DNA of 64,000 nucleotides from Granulicella mallensis MP5ACTX8 (GTDB lineage: Bacteria; Acidobacteriota; Terriglobia; Terriglobales; Acidobacteriaceae): positions 3,224,001 to 3,288,000 of the forward strand of contig NC_016631.1 in NCBI RefSeq assembly GCF_000178955.2, read 5' to 3'. Within the stretch, counting starts at the first letter, position 1. Every line of letters begins with the position of its first letter. The notes under the pieces were generated by a model. It was not told the origin of the DNA, searched no databases, and worked only from the letters and a program-made list of their open reading frames with translations. Both the position numbers and the translations under genes were made by a program. Shown piece by piece: positions 24,865 through 33,286 of the stretch.

Positions 24865-27054
24865 TTATCGCCCTTTCAAGCGTATGTCTCGCGAGGAGGA
24901 GCCCACGTAGGCGGCGGCGTCCGGAATATACCGCCAATCGGCGGCGGACGTGTCCCAAACGCTTTGGGTCCTGGGCGAGACCGTGATATCGACCTGTTGG
25001 CTTGCTCCAGGCTTCAAATGAATCTTGCTCCAGCCACCCAATCGCAGAGGTGGTTCCCCAGCGTAATCAATTCCAAGGTAGACCTGCGGAACTTCTGCCC
25101 CTTCAACAGTGCCGTCATTCTTGACCGTGAACGACACGTGGAGAGTGTGATCCGGATCGTGTTTCAGGGAGAGGTCCGAGTATGCAAAGTGGGTATACGA
25201 CAGCCCATAGCCGAACTCAAAAAGCGGTGCAAGTTTCTTCGCGTCGTACCAGCGATAGCCTATATTGAGTTTTTCGGAATAGACAGGATCTTTAGAAAGG
25301 GCGCCGGTAGCGCCCCAGGTGGGAGTATCCTCGTCCCGGGCAGGAAACGTAAACGGCAGCTTGCCGGAAGGATCCACCTTGCCAAACAAAACATTGGCGA
25401 TTGCTCTGCCTCCCGCTTCGCCTGGATACCAGGCTTCGACGATCGCCGCGACCTTATCTTTCCACGGCATCAGAACCGGATTACCACTCTCGATCACAAC
25501 GATCGTATGAGGGTTGGCGCTTGCAACAGCCTCTACCAGTTCATTCTGGTTCGAGGGGTTCTGCAAACTGAGAGTCCTCAAATCTCCGAAGTCTTCCCCG
25601 GCGGGCTGCGCGACTACGACAATCGCGAGGTCTGACCGGCGTGCCAGCGCGACGGCGTCGGCGATTTCACCCGGACTATAGGCGCGGAAGGGAGCGTGCT
25701 CGTCCTGGACCCCAGAAAATTCGACTTCGCTGGCCGGCGATAGTTCGCGAATGGCTTTTGTCAGAGGAACAGGAACCTTCAGCCACGGATTGCGCCACCA
25801 TCCGCAGCCATTATGGTCGACGAATTCCAGACCTTCACACCCAGTGAACGAGCCCGTCACCGGATGCATCGTGTCTCCAGAACCACCACCGGACATCACG
25901 GCTACGTCTGCATGGGAGCCGACGACTGCAATACGCTTCAGCTTTGAGGCTGATAGCGGAAGCTGCTGACGATCGTTCTTGAGCAATACGATGGATTGTT
26001 CCTCTACGGATTGTGCGAAGGTCCGCGTTGCATCGAAATCGATCTTTTCTCCACCGAGGGGAGGATGATCCATAACGCCGGAAGAGATCATTGCGTAGAG
26101 TTTGCGGCGCACCATATCGTCGACCCGCTCCTGGGTGATGTCATGGTTGGCCAACGCGAACAGGACTGGGACACGCCCGAAGTAAGAAGGGCCCGCATCG
26201 CTTCCCTCTTCTTCATCAAGGCCGGCGTTGATCGCCTTTGCCGTCGTGTGAGTCGCTCCCCAGTCCGACTGTACCTGGCCCGCAAAGTGCCATTGCGTTT
26301 TCAGAATGTCCGTAAGAAGCACGGAATTCTCGCAGGCATACTCGGCATTCAGCCGGTTATAGCTGCACATAACGCTTGCCGGATGGCCCTGTTCAACGGC
26401 GATTTCAAAAGGTAATAAATAAAGCTCTCGCAGGGTGCGGTCATCGATGCGGCTGTCTCCACCTATGCGGTTTGTCTCCTGTTCATTTCCCGCAAAGTGT
26501 TTGATCGACGCCATCACCTTCTGGCTCTGCGTCCCGTTCGTGCGCGCCACCAACAGTTCCCCCGCAAGGAGTGGATCTTCGCCTAAGTACTCGAATGCCC
26601 TGCCTCCTCTGGGCTCTCTTGTGAGATTCGCACCTCCGCCAAGACCCATTGCGAATCCCTGGGCTCGCAACTGGATCGCTATTTCACTCCCGTAGTTATA
26701 AGACAACTGCCTGTCCCAACTGGCAGCAAGAGCAATGGTCGCAGGGAAAGTAGAGCTCGGCTGGGTGGTGCTCCCTGAACCCGTGGCCGAATCGGAGATA
26801 TTGATGCCGGGGATATGGAGCCTAGTTACACCCTCGATATATCCGCCTCCGCCACCTGGTGAGGCATTGGAGGGATACCTGGAGAGAATCAACTGAAGCT
26901 TCTCGTCGAGAGTCAACTTCTTCAGTAGTTCATCTGCACGCCGCCAGGCAGCGTCATTTGGTGTCCCGCTCTCCTGGGCCTCGGCCGTTATCGTGAGGGA
27001 AACGGCAAAAGACATCACCAGAAGCACTGCGATCCATACGCGATTAGGCTGCAT
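24865..27054 (-). CDS. Secreted glycoside hydrolase family 3 enzyme, second copy
   Basis: About 729 residues. The start at 27054 is chosen because AAGGA lies just upstream and it gives a clean signal peptide (VWIAVLLVMSFAVSLTITAEAQ); the frame is open further upstream. GH3 motifs are LTLDEKLQLIL, GGANLTREPRGGRAFEYLGEDP, SIKHFAGNEQE, VMCSYNRLNAEY and GQVQSDWGATHT (predicted nucleophile Asp near residue 263). The C-terminal domain has IAVVGSHADVAVMSGGGSG and a fibronectin-like end (FEFGYGLSYTHFAYS). The NNxQE-type GNEQE and ARxYLGEDP-like motifs suggest beta-glucosidase or beta-xylosidase activity. It is convergent with PhzF. Confidence 0.9.
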   Translation of the reverse strand: MQPNRVWIAVLLVMSFAVSLTITAEAQESGTPNDAAWRRADELLKKLTLDEKLQLILSRYPSNASPGGGGGYIEGVTRLHIPGINISDSATGSGSTTQPSSTFPATIALAASWDRQLSYNYGSEIAIQLRAQGFAMGLGGGANLTREPRGGRAFEYLGEDPLLAGELLVARTNGTQSQKVMASIKHFAGNEQETNRIGGDSRIDDRTLRELYLLPFEIAVEQGHPASVMCSYNRLNAEYACENSVLLTDILKTQWHFAGQVQSDWGATHTTAKAINAGLDEEEGSDAGPSYFGRVPVLFALANHDITQERVDDMVRRKLYAMISSGVMDHPPLGGEKIDFDATRTFAQSVEEQSIVLLKNDRQQLPLSASKLKRIAVVGSHADVAVMSGGGSGDTMHPVTGSFTGCEGLEFVDHNGCGWWRNPWLKVPVPLTKAIRELSPASEVEFSGVQDEHAPFRAYSPGEIADAVALARRSDLAIVVVAQPAGEDFGDLRTLSLQNPSNQNELVEAVASANPHTIVVIESGNPVLMPWKDKVAAIVEAWYPGEAGGRAIANVLFGKVDPSGKLPFTFPARDEDTPTWGATGALSKDPVYSEKLNIGYRWYDAKKLAPLFEFGYGLSYTHFAYSDLSLKHDPDHTLHVSFTVKNDGTVEGAEVPQVYLGIDYAGEPPLRLGGWSKIHLKPGASQQVDITVSPRTQSVWDTSAADWRYIPDAAAYVGSSSRDIRLKGR

Positions 27055-27627
27055 GTCATTCCTTCGCATTCTCAATGAACTTTCCCTCAAATCCAAAGCT
27101 TCGGTTCTTTCGACCGCAGCGATCGTCGCTATGTCATGAAGCCGAAGAGTATCCGATCCAATGCTTTGTATAGAGCTCTTCCTGTCCGCATGGTGTTCCA
27201 GCGTGATCGCCAACTATCACAATACTTCCCCCTTCAATTCTGGATAAGCACCATCGCGTATGGAGCAGACCGATGTCGCGCAAGCCCCTGTTGCGACAAT
27301 CACTTAAGCCTGGACTCAGCGCCTGTATGGACGGCTGTATGCTACAGCGCAACGGCGATGGCCTTGCCCTCGGGCCTCCGTTCGGAGGCTGCGCGGCAGA
27401 AAGACGACCGCGTCCGCTTCAAAACACTCTGGGGGCATGAGCTGAAGTCGGCAAGTTTTTTTGCAAATTCAGGGAACCATCGAAAAACTCCCTTCGTATG
27501 AGTCTACGTAAGCAGCAATGAGATCGCTAAGCGGCAAACAACGCCAGGCGAATCACCCACAACCGAAAAGTTGAATGCTTTTCCACCAGCGGTCGCGGCC
27601 CCCGTGCGCGACAAAGGAGATCTACCC
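27055..27627. other. 573-bp intergenic region upstream of the microprotein pair
   Basis: No supported protein gene. It should contain the promoter of the minus-strand GH3 gene on its left side and that of the microprotein pair on its right. A short GC-rich hairpin (GCCTCCG-TT-CGGAGGC, 27374-27389) is the only clear structure. A recognisable RBS, AAAGGAG at 27613-27619, marks the start of the first microprotein. Confidence 0.4.
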
Positions 27628-27729
27628 ATGTACTTAGCTATCACGACAATCGTCCTCGCCCTCACCGTGTTCGTTCCGTCCTTCATCGGACTTCGCGCAA
27701 GCACCAATGCCAACTGGCGCTCGCTGTAG
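27628..27729 (+). CDS. Tandem membrane microprotein A (33 residues)
   Basis: A 33-codon frame: MYLAITTIVLALTVFVPSF, then IGLRASTNANWRSL. It is one predicted membrane helix (residues 2-22) followed by a short polar tail. A strong AAAGGAG sits 8 bases before the ATG. A second frame 56 bp downstream has the same length class, the same RBS context (GGAGATCYAC) and 18 of 33 identical residues, including VLALTV, PS, IGLR and TN..W. That conservation at protein level with divergent third codon positions argues for a real gene. Function unknown; such peptides often act as toxins, envelope-stress peptides or regulators of membrane proteins. Confidence 0.65.
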   Translation: MYLAITTIVLALTVFVPSFIGLRASTNANWRSL

Positions 27730-27785
27730 TCGCAAACGGAACACAACAACAACATCCAACCATTCACCCCATAAGGAGATCCACC

Positions 27786-27890
27786 ATGTACTTCGCGACT
27801 GAAGTTGCCGTTCTTGCTCTTACCGTTCTTATCCCCTCACTCATCGGCCTGCGCGACCGCACCAATTCGGACTGGCACCACAACAACTAG
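27786..27890 (+). CDS. Tandem membrane microprotein B (34 residues)
   Basis: A 34-codon frame: MYFATEVAVLALTVLIPSL, then IGLRDRTNSDWHHNN. It is a paralogue of the frame at 27628-27729, with one membrane helix and a polar tail keeping R..TN..W. The RBS AAGGAG lies 9 bases upstream. A GC-rich hairpin at 27926-27946 follows and may end the bicistronic message. Compared with copy A it gains an acidic residue at position 6 and a His-rich tail. Both lack cysteine. No known family is recognised. Confidence 0.65.
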   Translation: MYFATEVAVLALTVLIPSLIGLRDRTNSDWHHNN

Positions 27891-27925
27891 ACAAACCAGA
27901 TCAACATCCCGTAGTTTGCGCAGAT

Positions 27926-27946
27926 GGGCCGCCCCAAGGGTGGCCC
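27926..27946 (+). terminator. Candidate terminator hairpin after microprotein pair
   Basis: A 9-bp stem with one G-T pair (GGGCCGCCC / GGGTGGCCC) around a 3-nt CAA loop, 35 bp past the stop of microprotein B, followed by TTGGTGTGT rather than a true U-run. Confidence 0.5.
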
Positions 27947-28215
27947 TTGGTGTGTCCGGACCCTCAAACACGCTTCTCGCCGCCAACCGTTATAGACAAG
28001 AAACCGGCGCCCCTCGAAGAATCCGAATCGCAGAAGCAATGATTTCGTGATCGACGCAGATCGGTAATCCGCGTTGCCTGGAAGTGCCGGAATGCCGCTT
28101 CTGCGATGGTCATGAAACCTGAGACATTCACAGCGGTCGTATCCCTATTGCCAAGGAATATCCTAAGCGTCCGCTACCGTCACCTGATCTAACAACGGCT
28201 ACGGGATAATAGCTT
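27947..28215. other. Intergenic stretch without a recognised gene
   Basis: Nothing coding is supported between the hairpin and the glycosyltransferase. A GATAAT at 28205-28210 lies only 5 bp from the glycosyltransferase ATG and no Shine-Dalgarno is visible, so that message may be leaderless. Confidence 0.3.
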
Positions 28216-29346
28216 ATGATTTTTATTCCTGTTCTGCTCAGCGTCGTGATCTGGGCGTGGCTACTGGTTGGACATGGGGTTTTCTGGAGGTCCGGACCCG
28301 TTCTAGGAGCTGCACACCCGACGCGGCGGCTCAAAGTGACGGTCGTGATCCCAGCCCGGGATGAGGCCGAGCATATCGCAGACACTCTGAGAGCTCTGCT
28401 CATTCAGCAGTTCGACGGCGAGCTAAAGATCGTGCTGGTAGACGACAACAGCTCAGATGGAACGGGAGCCCTTGCGCGTGAGTTGGCGGTAACGGACGGA
28501 CGCCTCAGTGTCCTGGACGGAGAGCCGCTGAAAGCCGGCTGGACCGGCAAGATGTGGGCGGTCTCGCAAGGTTTACGGCAGGTGGAAACGCTGGCGGCGG
28601 ACTATGTTCTGCTCACCGATGCCGATATCGTGCACGGACCAGGACACTTGGCTTCCCTTGTCTCCCGTGCAGAACGAGATCAACTCAGTCTTGTGTCGGA
28701 GATGGTTCGTCTGCGGTGCGAGAGCCTTGCCGAGCGAGCTACGCTGCCGGCCTTTGTCTTCTTCTTTCAGATACTCTATCCCTTTCGCTGGGTTTGCGAT
28801 CCGGGGAGAACGACAGCTGCGGCTGCGGGCGGTACGATGCTGGTATCTCAGGAAGCCTTACGAAAAATTAATGGCGTAAACAGAATCAGTGCGGCACTAA
28901 TCGACGATGTGGCTCTGGCGCGAGAGATCAAGCGTGAAGGCTACAGAATCTGGCTTGGACACGGCGACCAAGTGGTCAGTAAACGGAGATATGCCGGATT
29001 CAGCGACGTATGGGAGATGATTGCGCGAACAGCCTACGTGCAGCTTGAGTACTCGCCCTGGGTCCTCATAGGAACATGCGTCGGCATGCTGCTGGTGTAT
29101 GTTGAGCCGGTACTGGCCGGCATCTTCGCAACTGGCGCGCTGCGTTGGAGTGGGGTGGCTTGCTGGATCGCCATGGCCTTAGCCTTCCAACCCACACTTT
29201 GGCGTTACCGGCGTTCTCCCGCATGGGGATTGCTACTCCCGGTGATTGGGCTGTTCTATCTGATGGCGACAATCGGTTCAGCAGTGCGGTTCTATCAGGG
29301 ACGAGGCGGGGAGTGGAAGAATCGGAACTATCCGGTTCATCAGTAA
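28216..29346 (+). CDS. hpnB: Glycosyltransferase family 2, hopene-associated HpnB-like
   Basis: A 376-residue membrane-associated GT2 enzyme. An N-terminal helix is followed by the GT-A core: VTVVIPARDEAEHIADTL, IVLVDDNSSDGTG, the HpnB-type stretch PLKAGWTGKMWAVSQGL, and the DxD-like LLTDADIVHGPGHL. Then come a GGTMLVSQEALRKINGV segment and SAALIDDVALAREIKREGY. Three C-terminal membrane helices complete it. HpnB proteins are co-inherited with hopanoid synthesis genes and are thought to act on lipid-linked sugars. No squalene-hopene cyclase or other hpn gene lies in this window, so the hopanoid link is by family only. No RBS is obvious. Confidence 0.82.
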   Translation: MIFIPVLLSVVIWAWLLVGHGVFWRSGPVLGAAHPTRRLKVTVVIPARDEAEHIADTLRALLIQQFDGELKIVLVDDNSSDGTGALARELAVTDGRLSVLDGEPLKAGWTGKMWAVSQGLRQVETLAADYVLLTDADIVHGPGHLASLVSRAERDQLSLVSEMVRLRCESLAERATLPAFVFFFQILYPFRWVCDPGRTTAAAAGGTMLVSQEALRKINGVNRISAALIDDVALAREIKREGYRIWLGHGDQVVSKRRYAGFSDVWEMIARTAYVQLEYSPWVLIGTCVGMLLVYVEPVLAGIFATGALRWSGVACWIAMALAFQPTLWRYRRSPAWGLLLPVIGLFYLMATIGSAVRFYQGRGGEWKNRNYPVHQ

Positions 29347-29491
29347 CGAAGCCTTTCTGATCTGGATGATTCTCACCGACCGCATCTCTCAGCCTACTTC
29401 GCTTATTGTGGAACAGGCAGTACTGGCAAGAACGCAAGAACAACCACAATTCTGTCATCGATGAAACACATACAAATGGAGAATAGAACCC

Positions 29492-29947
29492 ATGCACTTG
29501 CAATTCGATCCGGCATTTCACATGTTGCTCGTTGAAAGTTATGAACGCCTCACCGGACAAAGCCTGGTTCCGAGTGGATTGAACACTGAGGAGTCTGCAA
29601 GATGGCTGTATACAGATGCGCCATTTGCCGTTCTCGCCCACAATACAGCGCCAGATGCGGTCTTCATTTATGGGAACAAAGCGGCACAGCTGCTCTTTGA
29701 GTATCGATGGGACGAACTCACTGCATTGCCCTCACGTTTATCTGCCGAACCGTTGGAACGTGAGGAGCGGCAACGATTTCTGGAACGTGTGGAACTCGAC
29801 GGGTTTATTACGGGTTATTCTGGCGTCCGGGTCACGAAATCGGGAGCGCGCTTCCAGATTATGAACGCAACTGTCTGGCAGTTAATAGACGAGAACGGAA
29901 GCCATCAAGGACAGGCGGCAATGCTTCCTCAATGGAAGCCTCTTTGA
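29492..29947 (+). CDS. MEKHLA domain protein (PAS-like)
   Basis: A 151-residue protein matching the MEKHLA domain pattern: LLVESYERLTGQSLVP near the N-terminus, ESARWLYTDAPFAVLAHN, FIYGNKAAQLLFEYRWDEL, LPSRLSAEP and SGVRVTKSGARFQIMNATVW. MEKHLA domains are PAS-like ligand-binding modules, known from plant HD-ZIP III proteins and from bacterial stand-alone proteins. No output domain is attached. It is followed 62 bp later by a DUF2165 gene on the same strand. The signal sensed is unknown. Confidence 0.8.
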   Translation: MHLQFDPAFHMLLVESYERLTGQSLVPSGLNTEESARWLYTDAPFAVLAHNTAPDAVFIYGNKAAQLLFEYRWDELTALPSRLSAEPLEREERQRFLERVELDGFITGYSGVRVTKSGARFQIMNATVWQLIDENGSHQGQAAMLPQWKPL

Positions 29948-30009
29948 AATAGAACACTCGCTACTCTCAATGCATATTTTCAGATATTCGGAGTGGATGG
30001 ACAATCAAA

Positions 30010-30507
30010 ATGAGTCTTCGCATAGCAAAGATCTTCCTGCTCATCGCAGTTGCGTTCTACTACACGTTGGTCGTCTTCAATAATTTGACAGACTACGGAT
30101 CAAATTATGCGTTTGTGCACCACGTTCTCCTCATGGACACAACCTTCCCAGGCAACCGTGGCCTGTGGCGCGCAATCCATTCAACGCTTGTGCAAACGAT
30201 GTTCTATGACGGGATTATTGGTTGGGAGGGGGCGACCGCGTTGCTGACATGGATCGGAGTTGTCCAGTTGCTACGTGCCGTTCGCAAACAGCCGTCCGTC
30301 TTCAATGCCGCCAAGCGGTACTCGATCATCGCTCTTACCCTGGGCATGCTTCTGTGGTTTACCGCATTCATCAGCGTAGGCGGCGAGTGGTTTCTCATGT
30401 GGCAATCGAACATCTGGAATGGAGAAGACAAAGCATTTCATATATTCGTTGTGCTCGGAATCATCTTGCTGCTGGTCGCACTTCCGGACACGGAGGCTCA
30501 GCAGTAA
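30010..30507 (+). CDS. DUF2165 family small membrane protein
   Basis: A 165-residue protein with four membrane helices. The first reads IAKIFLLIAVAFYYTLVVFN. The family-typical NNLTDYGSNYAFVHHVLLMD and WRAIHS...FYDGIIGWEG segments follow, then a helix with TAFISVGGEWFLMWQS. This is the DUF2165 layout (predicted integral-membrane proteins of unknown role). It may share a transcript with the MEKHLA gene upstream. Nothing in the sequence suggests a catalytic site. Confidence 0.8.
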   Translation: MSLRIAKIFLLIAVAFYYTLVVFNNLTDYGSNYAFVHHVLLMDTTFPGNRGLWRAIHSTLVQTMFYDGIIGWEGATALLTWIGVVQLLRAVRKQPSVFNAAKRYSIIALTLGMLLWFTAFISVGGEWFLMWQSNIWNGEDKAFHIFVVLGIILLLVALPDTEAQQ

Positions 30508-30589
30508 GTTAACTCGCACCGTCGATATGCCAGGAGCATGAATGCACCGTCGAAATCGCACAACTCGAAATACTTGCATCACAAATCAT

Positions 30590-31171
30590 TCAGGTAGGCC
30601 ACGCCTGCATCGCCCTGGCCACGATACGGTAGAGATCTCGTTTGCTGGCACCCGACTGCGCCTCCACAGCTAATCCCCATCCGATGCTCATGACGTACCG
30701 TGCTAGCTCCTCAGGATCGGAATCGCGGGGGAGATCTCCCGATGCAATGGCTGCTTGAAAATGTCTCTTCAATTTCGCCCGACGAGCCTTACGCTCTGAT
30801 GCGAGTTCCTGCCGCACCTGGACGGCTGTCTCCGAACTTGGCAGTGAGCAGTTCATGATGAGACAGCCACGTGGATTTGCAGGATTGCTGTAGACGTCGG
30901 CACATCCATAAAGCATCGTTTCCGCAACGCCACGTGCAGTCGGTTGCCGAAATGCCTCTGCCATAAAGCCGAGATAGGTGGTTACGTAGTGCTTGACCAC
31001 TTTCCTGAAGAGGCCGTCCTTACTCTCGAACGCAAAATAGAAGCTGGGAGGGGTGATGCCCATCTCCTCCGTCAGATTCGCGAGAGAGGTTTGTTCGTAG
31101 CCATTCTTCCAGAACATGACGGTGGCCGTCTGAATGGCCTTTTCTATATCGAATACGCGTGGACGCGCCAT
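30590..31171 (-). CDS. TetR/AcrR family transcriptional regulator
   Basis: A 193-residue repressor-type regulator. The start is MARPRVFDIEKAIQTATVMF, with 15 further codons open upstream. The helix-turn-helix reads YEQTSLANLTEEMGITPPSF followed by YFAFESKDGLF. A C-terminal ligand domain contains CLIMNCSLPSSETAVQVR, similar to the YcdC/TetR_C_16-like subgroup. It is divergent from an alpha/beta hydrolase gene; the shared region holds two copies of a palindromic site (31240-31255 and 31281-31296) that are good operator candidates. Probable autoregulation and control of the hydrolase are inferred. Confidence 0.9.
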   Translation of the reverse strand: MARPRVFDIEKAIQTATVMFWKNGYEQTSLANLTEEMGITPPSFYFAFESKDGLFRKVVKHYVTTYLGFMAEAFRQPTARGVAETMLYGCADVYSNPANPRGCLIMNCSLPSSETAVQVRQELASERKARRAKLKRHFQAAIASGDLPRDSDPEELARYVMSIGWGLAVEAQSGASKRDLYRIVARAMQAWPT

Positions 31172-31239
31172 ATAGCCTCTTTTCCAATTCAGCCAGCCCG
31201 ATATCGAGCCAGTCAAATCTCATCAAATTTTGCCGCATA

Positions 31240-31255
31240 TATAGCATTCACTATA
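31240..31255. promoter_or_regulatory. Candidate TetR operator, site 1
   Basis: TATAGC-ATTC-ACTATA: a 16-bp imperfect palindrome (5 of 6 pairs match) upstream of the TetR gene and the divergent hydrolase gene. The same pattern recurs 41 bp away, about four helical turns. Confidence 0.6.
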
Positions 31256-31280
31256 CAACACTGCCAAGTTTCACTATAAA

Positions 31281-31296
31281 TATAGCTATCGCTATA
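31281..31296. promoter_or_regulatory. Candidate TetR operator, site 2
   Basis: TATAGC-TATC-GCTATA: a perfect palindrome with 6-bp half-sites and a 4-bp spacer. Both sites are followed by ACAA. A lone half-site-like CACTATA lies between them at 31272-31278. Confidence 0.6.
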
Positions 31297-31451
31297 CAAG
31301 ACGCCGGTAGGTGATAGATAGTGGAAGGAGTCGGCATGGAATTTGATCAGAAATGGGTGATGCGATGGATTGCGCTGATTCGAATTACCACGACGCTCCT
31401 TGAGATTCGCATTCTCGGGGAGCGCACGTAGCAAGAAAATGGAGAGATGAT

Positions 31452-32159
31452 TTGGCAACGTTTGTTCTCGTACATGGAGCCTGGCATGGAAGCTGGTGTT
31501 GGAAGCGCGTGCGCCGCATACTGCAGGCGGCCGGCCATGAGGTCTTTACCCCTACGCTCACCGGTCTTGGCGAGCGCTCTCACCTCAACGCACCGAGTGT
31601 CAATCTTTCCATCCATGTATCGGACGTGGTCAACCTCATCCAATGGGAAGAGCTATCGAATGTGGTTCTGTGTGGCCACTCTTATGGCGGTTGCGTGATC
31701 AGCGGCGTGGCCGAGCAACTGAACGACTCTATCCGTGCCCTGGTGTACGCTGACGGTTTTGTCCTCGAAGACGGCGAGAGTTTTATGGACTTGTTTCCTC
31801 CGGAGCAGGTAGAACAAGCCCGGCTGCAAGCACAGACGATTGGCGATGGTTGGAAGTTTTTTCCTTTTCCCTCCAGCCTTCTTGGTACGAATCCGAAAGA
31901 CGTACCTTGGGTCGACGCGCAATTCACGCCTCAGCCTATCGCTTCCTTCGAAGAGCCACTTCGACTCACAGACAAGGCATCTTCGATAAAGGATGTCGTG
32001 CACCTTCTCGCGACCGGTTACGAGTCGCCGCTTCCGGTTGCCGTTGCGCACGAACGCGCTAAAAGTAAGGGCTGGACGGTTCGCACCATTCCCGGTGGAC
32101 ATGAGATTATGCTCGACCGGCCGGATGAGTTGGCATCCCTGCTTTTGGAATTCGCCTGA
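31452..32159 (+). CDS. Alpha/beta hydrolase (plant MES/salicylate-esterase-like)
   Basis: A 235-residue alpha/beta-hydrolase. FVLVHGAWHGSWCW forms the oxyanion loop, LTGLGERSHL follows strand 4, and VVLCGHSYGGCVISG carries the nucleophile elbow (GHSYG). Late in the chain PGGHEIMLDRPDEL supplies the catalytic His. This layout matches small esterases such as EstC and plant methylesterases. The start is a TTG at 31452 with GGAGAG 5 bases upstream; the ATG at 31447 is out of frame. Its divergent neighbour is a TetR regulator. Substrate unknown, probably a small ester or lactone. Confidence 0.88.
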   Translation: MATFVLVHGAWHGSWCWKRVRRILQAAGHEVFTPTLTGLGERSHLNAPSVNLSIHVSDVVNLIQWEELSNVVLCGHSYGGCVISGVAEQLNDSIRALVYADGFVLEDGESFMDLFPPEQVEQARLQAQTIGDGWKFFPFPSSLLGTNPKDVPWVDAQFTPQPIASFEEPLRLTDKASSIKDVVHLLATGYESPLPVAVAHERAKSKGWTVRTIPGGHEIMLDRPDELASLLLEFA

Positions 32160-32183
32160 CGTAATCTGAAAGAGATAAGAGCT

Positions 32184-33188
32184 ATGGATCGCCCACAAAT
32201 GCCTGACAGGATTTTGAAAACTATTATTTCACGCGCGTATCGCAAGCATTATCGATGGATACGGTTGCAGCTCTTGATTGCGGCGGTAAGTGCTGCCTTG
32301 ATACCGCTGGCGCACGCAACGCAGCAGGATTCTTCGCAGAGCGAAACCGCAGGAGTCGAAGCGTTGATGGCCCGCGTCGGACCACCCTCTCAGCGGGCTA
32401 TCCAGGAATTCAAGAATGCGGGGATGGAAGCTATCAAACCACACACGTTGACGGCTTCCGAACGAACAAAGGTAGAGATCGCGCTTGCTTCGCTCCCTCG
32501 CCTGCACAAGCGTGTTCTCGAGAAGAAACTACATTACCTGGCGTTCGTCGACGGCATTCCGGGTATAGGCACCGGACTTACTTCCCTGGATGAGAAGACA
32601 GGGCTTTATGACATCACACTTCGCGCCAGCATTTTGGACGAGCCGCTCTCGACTTTTCTGACGAATAAAGAGCGCAGAGTGTTTACCGATGATGGTTCCG
32701 GGCTTACCGTCACGATGAGTGGCACAGGCACCGATGCTCTGACCTACATACTGCTGCATGAGTCCACGCATGTAGTGGATAAAAGCTGCGGCATCACGGC
32801 GGACCCGCACAGCAGGTTCACTGCGGATATTTGGGTGAGTCAAAAGAGCATGGTCCCACCATTGGCTTCGTCGGCTGTGGCAACAACGACCTTCCGCGGA
32901 GGACACCCGCTTGGAGTTGGGCAGGCTACAACCGTGTACGGTGCGCTAGCTCAGAGTCCCTTTGTGAGCTTGTATTCAACGGCCGCAGCCACGGAGGATC
33001 TTGCGGAGCTCGTTGCCTGGCGGGAGGTCCTGATCCAACATCAGGGGAGCTTGGTCATCGAAGTGAATGATGCCAGCGGGAAGACCTTGAGGCAGTGGGA
33101 GCCGTTGACCTTCCCTGGAGTGCAGAAACGCTTTGAGGATGTAGACGAACTTCTTGCCTCTCCAGCTACCTGCCGTAATTTGGCCTAA
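32184..33188 (+). CDS. Exported protein with HEXXH zinc-protease motif
   Basis: A 334-residue protein whose N-terminus has a basic stretch then a hydrophobic segment (LQLLIAAVSAALIPLAHA), i.e. a signal peptide ending near residue 46. A clear zincin motif, LLHESTHVVD, gives H192-E193-x-x-H196. An acidic TEDLAELVAW segment about 75 residues later could provide the third ligand as in gluzincins. One Cys pair candidate lies at CGIT and near the C-terminus (ATCRNLA). I do not recognise a named family. It starts 24 bp after the hydrolase gene, so the two may be co-transcribed. A secreted or periplasmic metallopeptidase is the best guess. Confidence 0.6.
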   Translation: MDRPQMPDRILKTIISRAYRKHYRWIRLQLLIAAVSAALIPLAHATQQDSSQSETAGVEALMARVGPPSQRAIQEFKNAGMEAIKPHTLTASERTKVEIALASLPRLHKRVLEKKLHYLAFVDGIPGIGTGLTSLDEKTGLYDITLRASILDEPLSTFLTNKERRVFTDDGSGLTVTMSGTGTDALTYILLHESTHVVDKSCGITADPHSRFTADIWVSQKSMVPPLASSAVATTTFRGGHPLGVGQATTVYGALAQSPFVSLYSTAAATEDLAELVAWREVLIQHQGSLVIEVNDASGKTLRQWEPLTFPGVQKRFEDVDELLASPATCRNLA

Positions 33189-33286
33189 GGAGCACACGCG
33201 GTCGCTTCTACAGCGGCGAATAGTGGTAAGAACAGATACAAAATGGTCATAGGCTGTACAAATGGGCAAGCCCTTGTAAGTAGGGT

